From positions 1 through 14,072 of the forward strand of contig CANBWF010000026.1 in assembly GCA_947373075.1 (NCBI GenBank): 14,072 nucleotides of DNA. The letters run 5' to 3'. Positions 1 to 7,210 of this stretch are shown piece by piece (the first letter of the stretch is position 1; each line of letters opens with the position of its first letter). The notes under the pieces are model-generated. The model saw only the letters and a program-made list of their open reading frames with translations, was not told where the DNA came from and ran no database searches. The stretch is from Actinomycetota bacterium. Lineage in GTDB: Bacteria; Actinomycetota; Actinomycetes; S36-B12; UBA5976. The position numbers and the translations under genes are program-made.

Positions 1-497
1 AGCTGTGGAATTTCGCGTGGAATACCAGCGCCCATGAGAATCGCGTCAACGCCAGCGAGCATCGCACCGTAGAGGGCAGCTGGTGTAGCAGTCTGAAGTT
101 TTTCTAGGAAGTTGATGCCAACTTTTCCATTACCTGCTTGCTTGGCTAACCAAACTTCAACAAAGTTTGCAGCCACTGCAAGCTGATCGTGTTCTTTATG
201 CGCCTTAATACTGATGCGTCGCATTGGGCGATAAGGCTTGCCGCCGCGACCTTCGGGTAGATAAAACATGTCAAGAATATGTTGAGCAACTTCCGGATAC
301 GGAAAATGCGCAAGAGCCTCACGCATATGGCCACCTTCGTCGCCGTTTTGCAAACGACGAGCAACGATTGTTTCAAGCGCGGTACCAGAGACCACGCCTA
401 ACTGACCTTCTTTAGCAACTGTTTGTGCCAAGGTCCATGATGAAACAGCAGCTCCCATGCCGCCTTGGATGATGGGTGGTAGCCCTAAAGAATTCAT
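1..497 (-). CDS. nitronate monooxygenase / 2-nitropropane dioxygenase-family flavoprotein, 3' end outside window
   Basis: The first 165 residues are present and the C-terminus lies beyond the left edge. The N-terminus MNSLGLPPIIQGGMG matches the opening strand of the FMN-binding TIM barrel of this family, which oxidises nitronates or acts as a related FMN-dependent oxidoreductase. It is followed by SGTALETIVARRLQNGD, and later VGINFLEKLQ and ILMGAGIPREIP, which resemble the longer actinobacterial members rather than the short fungal type. The ATG at 495-497 is preceded by an AGGAG ribosome-binding site (503-507 on the other strand), so the start is well supported. The gene is divergent from the 700-1143 gene, and its leader runs into three tandem operator-like inverted repeats, suggesting repression by a TetR-like protein. 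The family is clear; the substrate cannot be told from sequence. Confidence 0.85.
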   Translation of the reverse strand, partial: MNSLGLPPIIQGGMGAAVSSWTLAQTVAKEGQLGVVSGTALETIVARRLQNGDEGGHMREALAHFPYPEVAQHILDMFYLPEGRGGKPYRPMRRISIKAHKEHDQLAVAANFVEVWLAKQAGNGKVGINFLEKLQTATPAALYGAMLAGVDAILMGAGIPREIPQ

Positions 498-516
498 CCG
501 CTCTCCTAGTTCGCCG

Positions 517-564
517 GTTACGGTGTCGTAACTTACGCTAGCGTAACCTACGCAACCGTAGGTT
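517..564. promoter_or_regulatory. triple phased inverted-repeat operator (TACG-N4-CGTA x3)
   Basis: Three inverted repeats lie head to tail: GTTACG-GTGT-CGTAAC (517-532), the perfect palindrome TTACGCTAGCGTAA (533-546) and AACCTACG-CAAC-CGTAGGTT (545-564). All share the core TACG-N4-CGTA. Their centres are at 524.5, 539.5 and 554.5, exactly 15 bp apart. The block begins 20 bp upstream of the minus-strand ATG at 497 and sits between two divergent genes. The form suits a dimeric TetR-family repressor binding cooperatively. The regulator itself is not in the window, and its identity is not known. Confidence 0.75.
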
Positions 565-685
565 TGCCACATTTCGGGAGATTTAGCGACTTTTTTGCCT
601 GACGCCACGCGAGTTAGCCCTCATTCTAAAGGCTTTCTGCCCACTAAGTGCCTCGCGTCAACATACGGTGAAAGTAGCCCATTTC

Positions 686-691
686 AGAAGG
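686..691 (+). promoter_or_regulatory. ribosome-binding site deciding the GTG start at 700
   Basis: AGAAGG lies 8 nt before the GTG at 700-702 and matches the anti-Shine-Dalgarno end well. The longer in-frame alternative starting with TTG at 595 has only a T-run in front of it, so the short form is preferred. Confidence 0.6.
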
Positions 692-699
692 TTGAGCCC

Positions 700-1143
700 G
701 TGGAATTAGAAAATAAGATCGTAGTCGCCGTAATTATGCACGATGAAACTCGGATTTGGTCAACGCACGCTGCAAAGGGCAGCGCACCAGACAAGATTCA
801 CATCCAGGTACCTCAGCGTCACCTTCATGTTCGAGAAGCCCAACACCATGGTGGGCACGGCACTAGTCAATACGATGCGCCGTACTTCGATGAGATCGCG
901 ACTGCGCTAAACCCCTGCGCAGAAATTCTTTTGATTGGCCATGGCAAAGGAAAGGGCAACAGCGTAATGATGTTTCTAACTCACATTGAAAAGCATCATC
1001 CAGAATTAACTAAAAAAGTAATTGGGATTGTCGATGAAAATTTGCCCGCATTAACCGAGCAGCAAATTTTGGAATCAGCTCGCGATTGGTTTAGTCAACG
1101 CTTTGGGATGCCTGTTCACTACTGGGAAGCGCTCGCACGCTAG
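700..1143 (+). CDS. small eRF1-domain-like ('translational machinery' type) protein
   Basis: This is a 147-residue soluble protein with the pattern AVIMHDETRIW, a His-rich PQRHLHVREAQHHGGHG stretch, YFDEIATAL, EILLIGHGKGKGN and a C-terminal DEN-x-PALTEQQILESARDWF. The same layout (short N-terminal strand, HLH, GH, evaluating-loop LxGxGxxK, Asp before the last helix) is known from small proteins related to eRF1/Pelota domain 3, often labelled 'translational machinery protein'. The GTG at 700 was chosen because AGAAGG (686-691) sits 8 nt before it. An in-frame TTG at 595 would add 35 non-conserved-looking residues and has no such site. The gene diverges from the operator region at 517-564. Its last 53 bases overlap the 3' end of the opposing transporter gene. 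Family assignment is from memory of the pattern; the molecular role is unknown. Confidence 0.7.
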   Translation: MELENKIVVAVIMHDETRIWSTHAAKGSAPDKIHIQVPQRHLHVREAQHHGGHGTSQYDAPYFDEIATALNPCAEILLIGHGKGKGNSVMMFLTHIEKHHPELTKKVIGIVDENLPALTEQQILESARDWFSQRFGMPVHYWEALAR

Positions 1144-2335
1144 GAACCGCCAGCATCGAAATGAGTGCAAGGAAAAACAGAACCACATAAACGTGAAGAA
1201 CTGTTGTGGTCCCGAACTTAGTCACTAGCGGTCCAGCTATAACGATCCCAAGCGGTGCCAAGATAAGTGAACCAAATGCATCGTAAGAAGAAACTCTAGA
1301 AAGCGATTCTTTCGGGATATGAGTTTGTAGTGCAGTCATCCAAAGCACCATGAAAAAGTCCATCGCAAAACCTGCGCCTACTGCAGCAACCATCAGCGCT
1401 GGCAACAATTCGGTGTATCCCAGTGTCGCCCAGTAGATTCCAACTAAAACTTGCACAGAAATTCCGACAAAAATAGGTCGCTGTGGTTTTACTTTCAGTG
1501 TTACCGCACCGGCAACTAACATTCCCACGGTCATTGAAGCCAAAATCCACGACCATGGCCTCGGCCCACCCAGGTGCGCTTTGGCATGAGCAGGTCCAAC
1601 GACTGTAAAGATGCTTTCCATCAACATGGCAATCACTGAGTAGCCCAGTACAACTGCAACAACCCAACTTCTGCTCTTGAATTCAACCCAACCAGCTCGC
1701 AAATCTTGAAATACTGTTGGCGATTTCTCATGCACTTCTCTGCGATTGCCAAATGTCCGCAATTGGAGAACTAAAACACCAGCCAAGAAAAAAGTAAATC
1801 CATCTACAACAAGCGCCCAGCCGGAACCAATAAGGGCAACAATGATTCCGCCGGTTACTGTTCCTACCAAGTAAGTAACAGTTGAACCAATTCCAACAAC
1901 TGAATTGATCGACTGCAATTGATCTTCGTCCACTATCTCAGTGGGTAGCGCAGACATAGCTGGCCACCAAAGTGCGTTTAAGAAACCGGAAAATAGTCCA
2001 GTTATTACCAAGCTGGTTACTGAGACTGTCTCCGTTAAAAACATGAAACCATTGCACATTACAAACAGGCTCAGGGCGATGTCTGAGCCACCGATTATTA
2101 ACGCCTTCGGATATCTATCCGCAATTACTCCACCCAAGAGCATAAAAGCGACCAACGGAAACATCTGGGCAAACATGACAAAGGACAATGTCTTTGCAGT
2201 CGCACCGGGCATATCTAAAACACCAAATGCCAGTGCGATTGGTGCTAACCCATTCCCGAAATTAGAGATGATTCTTGCGGCTAACAACTTGCGCACATGG
2301 CTGAGCGCAAGAATGCCTTTCAACTCTTGGTTCAT
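1091..2335 (-). CDS. major facilitator superfamily exporter (EntS/MFS_3-like)
   Basis: This 414-residue polytopic membrane protein has about 12 hydrophobic segments, the usual MFS size. After the first segment pair it carries the loop GGVIADRYPKALIIG, the loop 2-3 signature of the family (G-x-x-x-D-R-x-x-x). The general look (N-terminal RISNFGNGL, later ALWWPAMSALPTEIV and LQSINS) is that of the MFS_3 branch, which includes siderophore and macrolide exporters. The substrate is not predictable. I chose the ATG at 2333-2335 because AAAGG lies 7 nt upstream; an in-frame TTG six codons earlier has none. It lies 57 nt downstream of the 2393-3073 gene on the same strand and may be cotranscribed. 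Its last 53 coding bases overlap the end of the convergent 700-1143 gene. Confidence 0.9.
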   Translation of the reverse strand: MNQELKGILALSHVRKLLAARIISNFGNGLAPIALAFGVLDMPGATAKTLSFVMFAQMFPLVAFMLLGGVIADRYPKALIIGGSDIALSLFVMCNGFMFLTETVSVTSLVITGLFSGFLNALWWPAMSALPTEIVDEDQLQSINSVVGIGSTVTYLVGTVTGGIIVALIGSGWALVVDGFTFFLAGVLVLQLRTFGNRREVHEKSPTVFQDLRAGWVEFKSRSWVVAVVLGYSVIAMLMESIFTVVGPAHAKAHLGGPRPWSWILASMTVGMLVAGAVTLKVKPQRPIFVGISVQVLVGIYWATLGYTELLPALMVAAVGAGFAMDFFMVLWMTALQTHIPKESLSRVSSYDAFGSLILAPLGIVIAGPLVTKFGTTTVLHVYVVLFFLALISMLAVPSVRALPSSEQASQSVD

Positions 2336-2392
2336 CTGGATACCTTTTTTCAAAAAATGCTTCGGAAATTTACTGTTGTGTGCTGTTTGACT

Positions 2393-3073
2393 TTAATGCA
2401 GGATGTTAACGCCACGAGCAACAACTAATGCCACAACAATCAAGGAAGTCACCGATTGCACCAACATCAGCGCCTTAGCCCAACGTGTTAGCGGTAAAAC
2501 ATCCGTGGGACTAAATGCACTGGCATTCGTAAAGGACATGTAGAGGTAGTCAAAGAATTTTGTTGCCCAGTGTGGGGCGGCTAAATCTGGATCGCTCATC
2601 TGCGGAAACATAAAGTCAGGCACCTGATGACGTGCCTGTGCTCGCGCACCCGGGCCGCCACGATCGAATTCCCAATACCAAAGTGCAAATACAACAACGT
2701 TGCTGAACCAGATTGACCCGCCGGAAAAAACCAAACTATTGGCATCTGTTACCCCGCCATGCATCAACGCTGAAATCAATCGACCTGTTGAAACTAGGTT
2801 GCTCACTGTCATAAGAGCAGCTAGCACTAGACCGAGGGTTCGCGGAGCCGGCAAATGTTCGCTAATGCGCTTTGGATTCATAGCGGTGATTAATACAAGC
2901 AGTACGAGTTCAACGCCACAAATAGCTAAGGGGAACTTTATGTTTAATGAACTAGGCAAAGTTACTTGTAGCAAAATAACCACAAGCACAACAGTCGTTA
3001 CTGGCCAACGTTGTTCTCCCGAATGCGTGTGATGCCAAAACGGGACTTGCCTACTTGGTGATAATTCGCTCAT
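2393..3073 (-). CDS. integral membrane protein with degenerate ion-channel-like C-terminus
   Basis: This 226-residue protein has hydrophobic segments at about 24-40, 46-65, 79-104, 117-134 and 200-222. The end resembles the pore region of two-TM potassium channels: a re-entrant-looking stretch FFDYLYMSFTNASAFSPTD (173-191), then LPLTRWAKALMLVQ and a last helix ending VVARGVNIL. In true channels the filter would read TVGYG; here it is NASAF, so potassium selectivity is not expected. Similar proteins occur in actinobacteria as uncharacterised membrane proteins. The ATG at 3071-3073 has AGGA 7 nt upstream. The MFS gene follows 57 nt downstream on the same strand. I do not know its function. Confidence 0.75.
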   Translation of the reverse strand: MSELSPSRQVPFWHHTHSGEQRWPVTTVVLVVILLQVTLPSSLNIKFPLAICGVELVLLVLITAMNPKRISEHLPAPRTLGLVLAALMTVSNLVSTGRLISALMHGGVTDANSLVFSGGSIWFSNVVVFALWYWEFDRGGPGARAQARHQVPDFMFPQMSDPDLAAPHWATKFFDYLYMSFTNASAFSPTDVLPLTRWAKALMLVQSVTSLIVVALVVARGVNILH

Positions 3074-3162
3074 AAACTTTTCCTGCCATCTCTACCCCCA
3101 TACTGACAGCCCGAAGATAATGGGGCGAGTAGCAACACCGTGCCGCAACGGGGTAGGTGAAG

Positions 3163-3168
3163 TAGAGT
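3163..3168 (+). promoter_or_regulatory. -10 element of a probable leaderless promoter
   Basis: TAGAGT (TANNNT form) is followed by exactly six bases and then the GTG start codon at 3175. No Shine-Dalgarno sequence precedes the GTG, so transcription would start on the start codon itself. A weak -35 candidate, GTGCCG, lies 17 bp upstream (3140-3145). Confidence 0.5.
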
Positions 3169-3174
3169 TAACGC

Positions 3175-3474
3175 GTGACGCAATATCAAATAACTTATTG
3201 GCGCGAAATCCCTTCTATGGTTGTGGCTCGTGACGAGCAGGGCACGGTTAAGGCGTTATTTAGCGCGCGCTTTCAAGAGGCTATCGATGAAGTTGCCATG
3301 CGACTAAATGACATCGCCTCAGATAATTACTTGGCAGCTTGGACACAGGGGCCATGGCTTGAATCTGGCGATACCGCAAGCGAAACTACCGAGCGTATTA
3401 CCGTAGAAATTGAAAATGATTTTAATGAAGAAAAGTTGTCAGCTTTAGTTGATGAGTTAGGAAACCTCGCATGA
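3175..3474 (+). CDS. 'virulence factor' domain protein (PF13769-like)
   Basis: This 99-residue protein begins QYQITYWREIPSMVVARD and continues with a basic or hydrophobic ARFQEAIDEVAMRL helix and NYLAAWTQGPW. That pattern is the small family annotated as 'virulence factor'. The name is historical: the family occurs in many non-pathogens and its biochemical role is unclear. The TGA stop overlaps the ATG of the next gene (ATGA, 3471-3474), so the two are translationally coupled. The partner is a homocysteine methyltransferase, which points to one-carbon/methionine metabolism rather than virulence. The GTG at 3175 was chosen because it sits six bases after a TAGAGT -10 element and the conserved motif starts right after it. 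Confidence 0.8.
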   Translation: MTQYQITYWREIPSMVVARDEQGTVKALFSARFQEAIDEVAMRLNDIASDNYLAAWTQGPWLESGDTASETTERITVEIENDFNEEKLSALVDELGNLA

Positions 3475-4361
3475 AAAATGTTTATGACTATTTAGATGCT
3501 GGCAACACACTTGTTGGCGATGGTGCAATGGGTACCGCTTTGCAAGACGCTGGACTAACTGATGGTGGCGCGCCTGAGTTGTGGAACGTCGATCACCCAG
3601 ATCGCGTTGCGAATGTTTTAGATTCATATGCAGCGGCTGGGGCACAGTTTCTTACAACAAATACTTTTGGTGGCAGTGCGCCTCGTCTAGCTATGCATGA
3701 TCTTGCTGATCGAGTCTTCGAATTGAACAAGGCTGGTTCCGAGGTAGCGCGCAATGTTGCCGACAATTACGAGAATGTTTTTGTCTTTGGCGACGTCGGT
3801 CCAAGTGGAGATTTGATGGAAGGAATCGGGGGGACACTTACCCACGATTCAGCTAAGCAACTTTTCGCAGATCAAATGGCTGGCTTAGTTGCTGGTGGTT
3901 GCGACGCAATTCTGATTGAGACAATGAGCGACTTATCTGAAGTACAAGCCGCTGTTGATGCCGCTCACGAAGTAGCACCAGGCATGCCAGTAGTTGTCAC
4001 TTTGAGTTTCGACACAAATTTGCACACCATGATGGGTGTTAAGCCGGCAACTGCAATTACCGAAATTGCAAAAATGGGTGTGCGGCTAATTGGTGCAAAC
4101 TGTGGTCGCGGTACTGACGAAATGCGCATCGTTGCGCAGCAAATGGCTGACGCTAAACCTGCCGATGTGCATATTCTTCTGCAATCCAATGCAGGTTTGC
4201 CACAACTAATAGGTGGCGATTTTATTTACACTGGCACGCCAGATGACATGGCTGCATTCGCCACGGACATGAGCGCCCTGGGCATCAAGGCACTTGGCTC
4301 ATGCTGCGGCTCAACTCCTGCTCACACCGCTGCAATCAGCGGTGTGCTGGCTAGCATCTAG
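3471..4361 (+). CDS. homocysteine S-methyltransferase domain protein (MetH N-terminal/BHMT-like)
   Basis: This 296-residue TIM-barrel protein is the size of the isolated homocysteine-binding domain of MetH or of BHMT-type enzymes. Residues DGAMGTALQDAG (18-29) form the substrate-binding loop, and LTTNTFGGSAPRL follows at about residue 61. The three zinc ligands are in place: Cys211 (GANCGRG) and Cys278-Cys279 (GSCCGSTPAHTAAI). Zinc activates the homocysteine thiol for methyl transfer. There is no cobalamin, pterin-binding or reactivation domain, so either the methyl donor is something like betaine or S-methylmethionine, or the other domains are separate genes (split methionine synthase). ATGA overlap with the upstream small gene implies coupling; the RNA methyltransferase gene starts 12 nt downstream. 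The fold and zinc site are secure; the methyl donor is unknown. Confidence 0.9.
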   Translation: MKNVYDYLDAGNTLVGDGAMGTALQDAGLTDGGAPELWNVDHPDRVANVLDSYAAAGAQFLTTNTFGGSAPRLAMHDLADRVFELNKAGSEVARNVADNYENVFVFGDVGPSGDLMEGIGGTLTHDSAKQLFADQMAGLVAGGCDAILIETMSDLSEVQAAVDAAHEVAPGMPVVVTLSFDTNLHTMMGVKPATAITEIAKMGVRLIGANCGRGTDEMRIVAQQMADAKPADVHILLQSNAGLPQLIGGDFIYTGTPDDMAAFATDMSALGIKALGSCCGSTPAHTAAISGVLASI

Positions 4362-4373
4362 TCGCTGAATCTT

Positions 4374-5018
4374 ATGACCGAAGAAGTAGACCGTAGCAAT
4401 CTTGGCCCAGGTGAGTTTTACCCAGTAGTTGGTGTTGGTCCCCATCCTGCTCCTTGGCCCGAGGGCGAACAATTTGATGCTGAGCTTTTAGAGTTTGGTG
4501 ATCGACGCAATGTGGTTGATAAATACCGTTACTGGAGCGTCGAAGCAATAGTTGCCGACCTAGATACTTCGCGCAGCCCATTGCACATAGCAATCGAGAA
4601 TTGGCAGCACGATTTAAATATTGGTTCAGTCGTTCGAACCGCTAATGCGTTTAATGTTGCGGGGGTACATATCGTCGGCAAAAAAGGTTGGAACCGTCGT
4701 GGCGCGATGGTCACAGATCGTTATTTACATCTTTTCCATCATCCAACCGTTGACGAGTTTAAACAGTGGTCCCTAGAAAATGATGTGCCAATCATTGGAA
4801 TCGACAATGTCCCTGGTTGTGGCAATCTTGAGAACACCAAACTTCCGCGGTCATGTGTTTTGTATTTTGGCCAGGAAGGACCAGGCATGTCCGCTGAGGG
4901 ACTTGCAGCCTGCACCCAAATTCTTGGCATTAATCAGCACGGATCAACTCGGTCAATGAATGCTTCTGCTGCCGGGGCAATTGCTATTTACGCTTGGGCA
5001 ATGCAACATCTAGTCTGA
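4374..5018 (+). CDS. SpoU/TrmH-family RNA 2'-O-methyltransferase
   Basis: This 214-residue SPOUT methyltransferase uses S-adenosylmethionine to methylate a ribose 2'-OH in rRNA or tRNA. Motif 1 is NIGSVVRTANAF (82-93) with the catalytic-type Arg88. Motif 2 is LYFGQEGPGMS (163-173). Motif 3 is the knot-forming GINQHGSTRSMNASAAGAIA region (186-204). About 70 extra residues precede the catalytic domain and look unlike an L7Ae-type substrate-binding domain, so the exact RNA target is open. It starts 12 nt after the homocysteine methyltransferase stop, with no clear Shine-Dalgarno, and is probably the last gene of that operon. Its product consumes SAM, which the upstream methionine gene helps to supply, but the link may be coincidental. 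It converges on the M4 protease gene with only 21 nt between stops. Confidence 0.9.
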   Translation: MTEEVDRSNLGPGEFYPVVGVGPHPAPWPEGEQFDAELLEFGDRRNVVDKYRYWSVEAIVADLDTSRSPLHIAIENWQHDLNIGSVVRTANAFNVAGVHIVGKKGWNRRGAMVTDRYLHLFHHPTVDEFKQWSLENDVPIIGIDNVPGCGNLENTKLPRSCVLYFGQEGPGMSAEGLAACTQILGINQHGSTRSMNASAAGAIAIYAWAMQHLV

Positions 5019-5039
5019 TCCAGCTGTGCGAGCTTTGAG

Positions 5040-7094
5040 CTAGTTGACTAAGTAAGAGGGACTGACGTAAGTGCCTACAGAAGTACTCGGCACTGTTGCA
5101 ATTCGATAAGTGCCAGTGTCTGGCAGAGTTACCGAGAAATTCACAACACCTGAGCTATTTGTGTTCTCAATATCAAGGGTTTGCCAATATTGTGAGCCGG
5201 TTGCCCGAAATTCAATTCTCACTGGCACTGCCGCTCCAACAACTAAATCCGATGTTCCAAACTGAGCTGAAATAGCGCTCGGAGTACCGGTGTAACGAGA
5301 CACTCGAGTCACATTAGATATTTTCAGTGGAGTTATGCCCGTTGCTCCCAAAGCATCTCGAACCGAATCACAGTAAGAACTTTGGAACGGATTTTTTGTG
5401 GCATTAGTTAGATCCGTACACGCTAGATTTAGCGCATCACCAAAATCGGAATATGTGATGTTTCCATCTAATTTTGCCATAACCTGAAATGCCAAACGAG
5501 TCATATTGACGGTGGCTGTGCAGTTACTGCCCGCGCGATTGCAAAGTTCATAAACATTCTTGTTACTCCATGGCGCAGTGCCAATTGGTTCAACATCAAT
5601 ACCGTTTTGATTTCCGCCATTAGAAATCAGCCAAGCGAATCTGTCTGCTGGGCCCAAATTAGTGTGAGAGTCGCATTGTGGATCCCAGCCGTCGTCCACC
5701 TGTCTTACTGGCACCCAATCGTATGCAGTTCGGCAGGATTTTGCTGGGCCAACCATGGCCATATTCCTAAACGGTCCGCCATTTATGTCTTCGCCCATTC
5801 GCCAATTAGGGTCTGCTGATTCCTTTGGCGCTGCATTCAATTGATCAACTGCTTCACCAAAGAAATCTGATAGCGCCTCACTGATAGCGCCAGCATCGCA
5901 AGTGTCACACAGGCCAGTTGGGAATGCATCTGAGCTAGTGACTCCGTGCGCCAACTCATGAGCGACTACATCGTTTGCCTTATCAAATCCGGCGCCAAAA
6001 AAGATTCCACTACATACTCCCGAGCGACATTCAGCGGTTGTCCATGGCACCCAAAATGCATTTTCTAGCGGGCAATCGACACTGCGGTTTTGGGAATCAT
6101 AGGCGCAGACATTTGTGTACCCACTGATTGTGGCGACACAGAATCTTGACTTTGGAGATTTCTTGCAGAAAGTTTTCGCATCAACTCTTTTACCGAAATT
6201 CGCATATGGTGCGATGTTTCCCAGGTACTGCTCACCTGCTATGTCTACCCCAACTTTGTCACGGAAATATTTAACGGTCTCTGTAATGGCCTTCACTGAC
6301 GAGGCAGATGTTCTTCTGATTCGAGCTGGATCAGAATTTTCACACAACGGGTAATCGGATGCCAGGCCAATGTACTTGCGCACAATTCTGCCAATGCGTT
6401 TAGTAGAAACATCTGGGGCGAAACGCGCGGTCGGTTTCGTCTTTTGTAAATCACATACGTAAGGCATAGGGAATGCGTCAAAAGAACGAGACATTTGTCG
6501 AATCGCCAGTGGTTTTGCCGTTACGTCACTGACATACACAAAGCTGGCAAGCTCTGGATAACTTGCGTTTTGAATTTTGACTTGCCAAGTCCGCTGGGCT
6601 TCGCCTTTAACAAAGTCAACCAGAGCTGGGTCTGCTAGTTGTGAAGTAGTGCTGACTACAGAACTAGTGTTGCTAGTTATCTTGTGTCGGGTGTTGAACG
6701 CACCCAGAGCAATTTGGTCTGCATAACTGGCAGTTACTTCAGCTGGAGTGAGCGCTTCTACAGCGCTGACTTTGCTGACGTGCGATAAATATTTACCATC
6801 AGATAACAAAGTGACTGCTACTAAAGAATTCAATACAGGAACATCTGAAATTACTTGTGTGAATCTAAAGGTTGTTAGGCCATCATTTGTTCCGATGACT
6901 TTAGCGAGTCGCAGCTGACTTGCATCAACTTGCCACTCGTTTGCATTTTGTTTGATTAACGATTCAGCGATTTTCTGCAGTTCGTGCTGTGAGTACATCT
7001 GGGCAGATGCAGGGGTATTCGCCAAACTTGGCAACATAATTATTGCTACTAAAGCAATAAAACCCACTAATCGACGTGACCGATGTAAATTCAC
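5040..7094 (-). CDS. secreted thermolysin-family (M4) zinc metalloprotease with C-terminal beta-sandwich domain
   Basis: This 684-residue preproenzyme has a signal peptide (HRSRR, hydrophobic core, cut near PASAQ). The propeptide contains an FTP-like section (about residues 62-110) and a PepSY-like section around RTWQVKI. The catalytic domain carries VVAHELAHG (zinc ligands His379 and His383, catalytic Glu380), third ligand Glu406 in ISEALSDFFGE, and a thermolysin His231 equivalent in DSHTNLGPADRFAWLIS. The last 90 or so residues look like an Ig/fibronectin-type domain (SGVVNFSVTLPDTGTYRIA). Sixteen cysteines in the mature part suggest disulfides, unlike cysteine-free thermolysin. I chose the GTG at 7092-7094, since a GTG at 7109 lies only four bases after the likely -10. 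It would degrade extracellular protein. It converges on the RNA methyltransferase gene. Confidence 0.9.
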   Translation of the reverse strand: MNLHRSRRLVGFIALVAIIMLPSLANTPASAQMYSQHELQKIAESLIKQNANEWQVDASQLRLAKVIGTNDGLTTFRFTQVISDVPVLNSLVAVTLLSDGKYLSHVSKVSAVEALTPAEVTASYADQIALGAFNTRHKITSNTSSVVSTTSQLADPALVDFVKGEAQRTWQVKIQNASYPELASFVYVSDVTAKPLAIRQMSRSFDAFPMPYVCDLQKTKPTARFAPDVSTKRIGRIVRKYIGLASDYPLCENSDPARIRRTSASSVKAITETVKYFRDKVGVDIAGEQYLGNIAPYANFGKRVDAKTFCKKSPKSRFCVATISGYTNVCAYDSQNRSVDCPLENAFWVPWTTAECRSGVCSGIFFGAGFDKANDVVAHELAHGVTSSDAFPTGLCDTCDAGAISEALSDFFGEAVDQLNAAPKESADPNWRMGEDINGGPFRNMAMVGPAKSCRTAYDWVPVRQVDDGWDPQCDSHTNLGPADRFAWLISNGGNQNGIDVEPIGTAPWSNKNVYELCNRAGSNCTATVNMTRLAFQVMAKLDGNITYSDFGDALNLACTDLTNATKNPFQSSYCDSVRDALGATGITPLKISNVTRVSRYTGTPSAISAQFGTSDLVVGAAVPVRIEFRATGSQYWQTLDIENTNSSGVVNFSVTLPDTGTYRIATVPSTSVGTYVSPSYLVN

Positions 7095-7113
7095 AAAACC
7101 CCCAGACACCTTT

Positions 7114-7119
7114 AATCTA
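7114..7119 (-). promoter_or_regulatory. probable -10 element for the M4 protease gene
   Basis: Read on the minus strand, TAGATT precedes the gene. With the usual 6-7 base spacing, transcription would begin at about 7107-7108, just inside the upstream GTG codon (7107-7109). That favours the second GTG (7092-7094) as start, with a leader of about 13 nt containing GGGGG. No good -35 was found. Confidence 0.35.
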
Positions 7120-7210
7120 CGCCAGAGTCGACCAGGCTAAACCTGTTCAACTGATAAAAGTGGGTAAAACTTGCCTGTGAATAAGGATTGCCTTCATCCC
7201 CACCAGTGAA

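Noticed and set aside
595..699. In-frame TTG extension of the eRF1-like gene upstream to 595
   Set aside because: There is no ribosome-binding site before the TTG, and the added residues lack family features; GTG at 700 has AGAAGG at good spacing.
1941..2390. Plus-strand open frame within the MFS gene
   Set aside because: It is antisense to a well-conserved transporter and has no recognisable protein features.
5019..5039. Possible bidirectional terminator between the RNA methyltransferase and M4 protease genes
   Set aside because: The only inverted repeat (AGCT-GTGCG-AGCT) is too short and no T-run follows on either strand.
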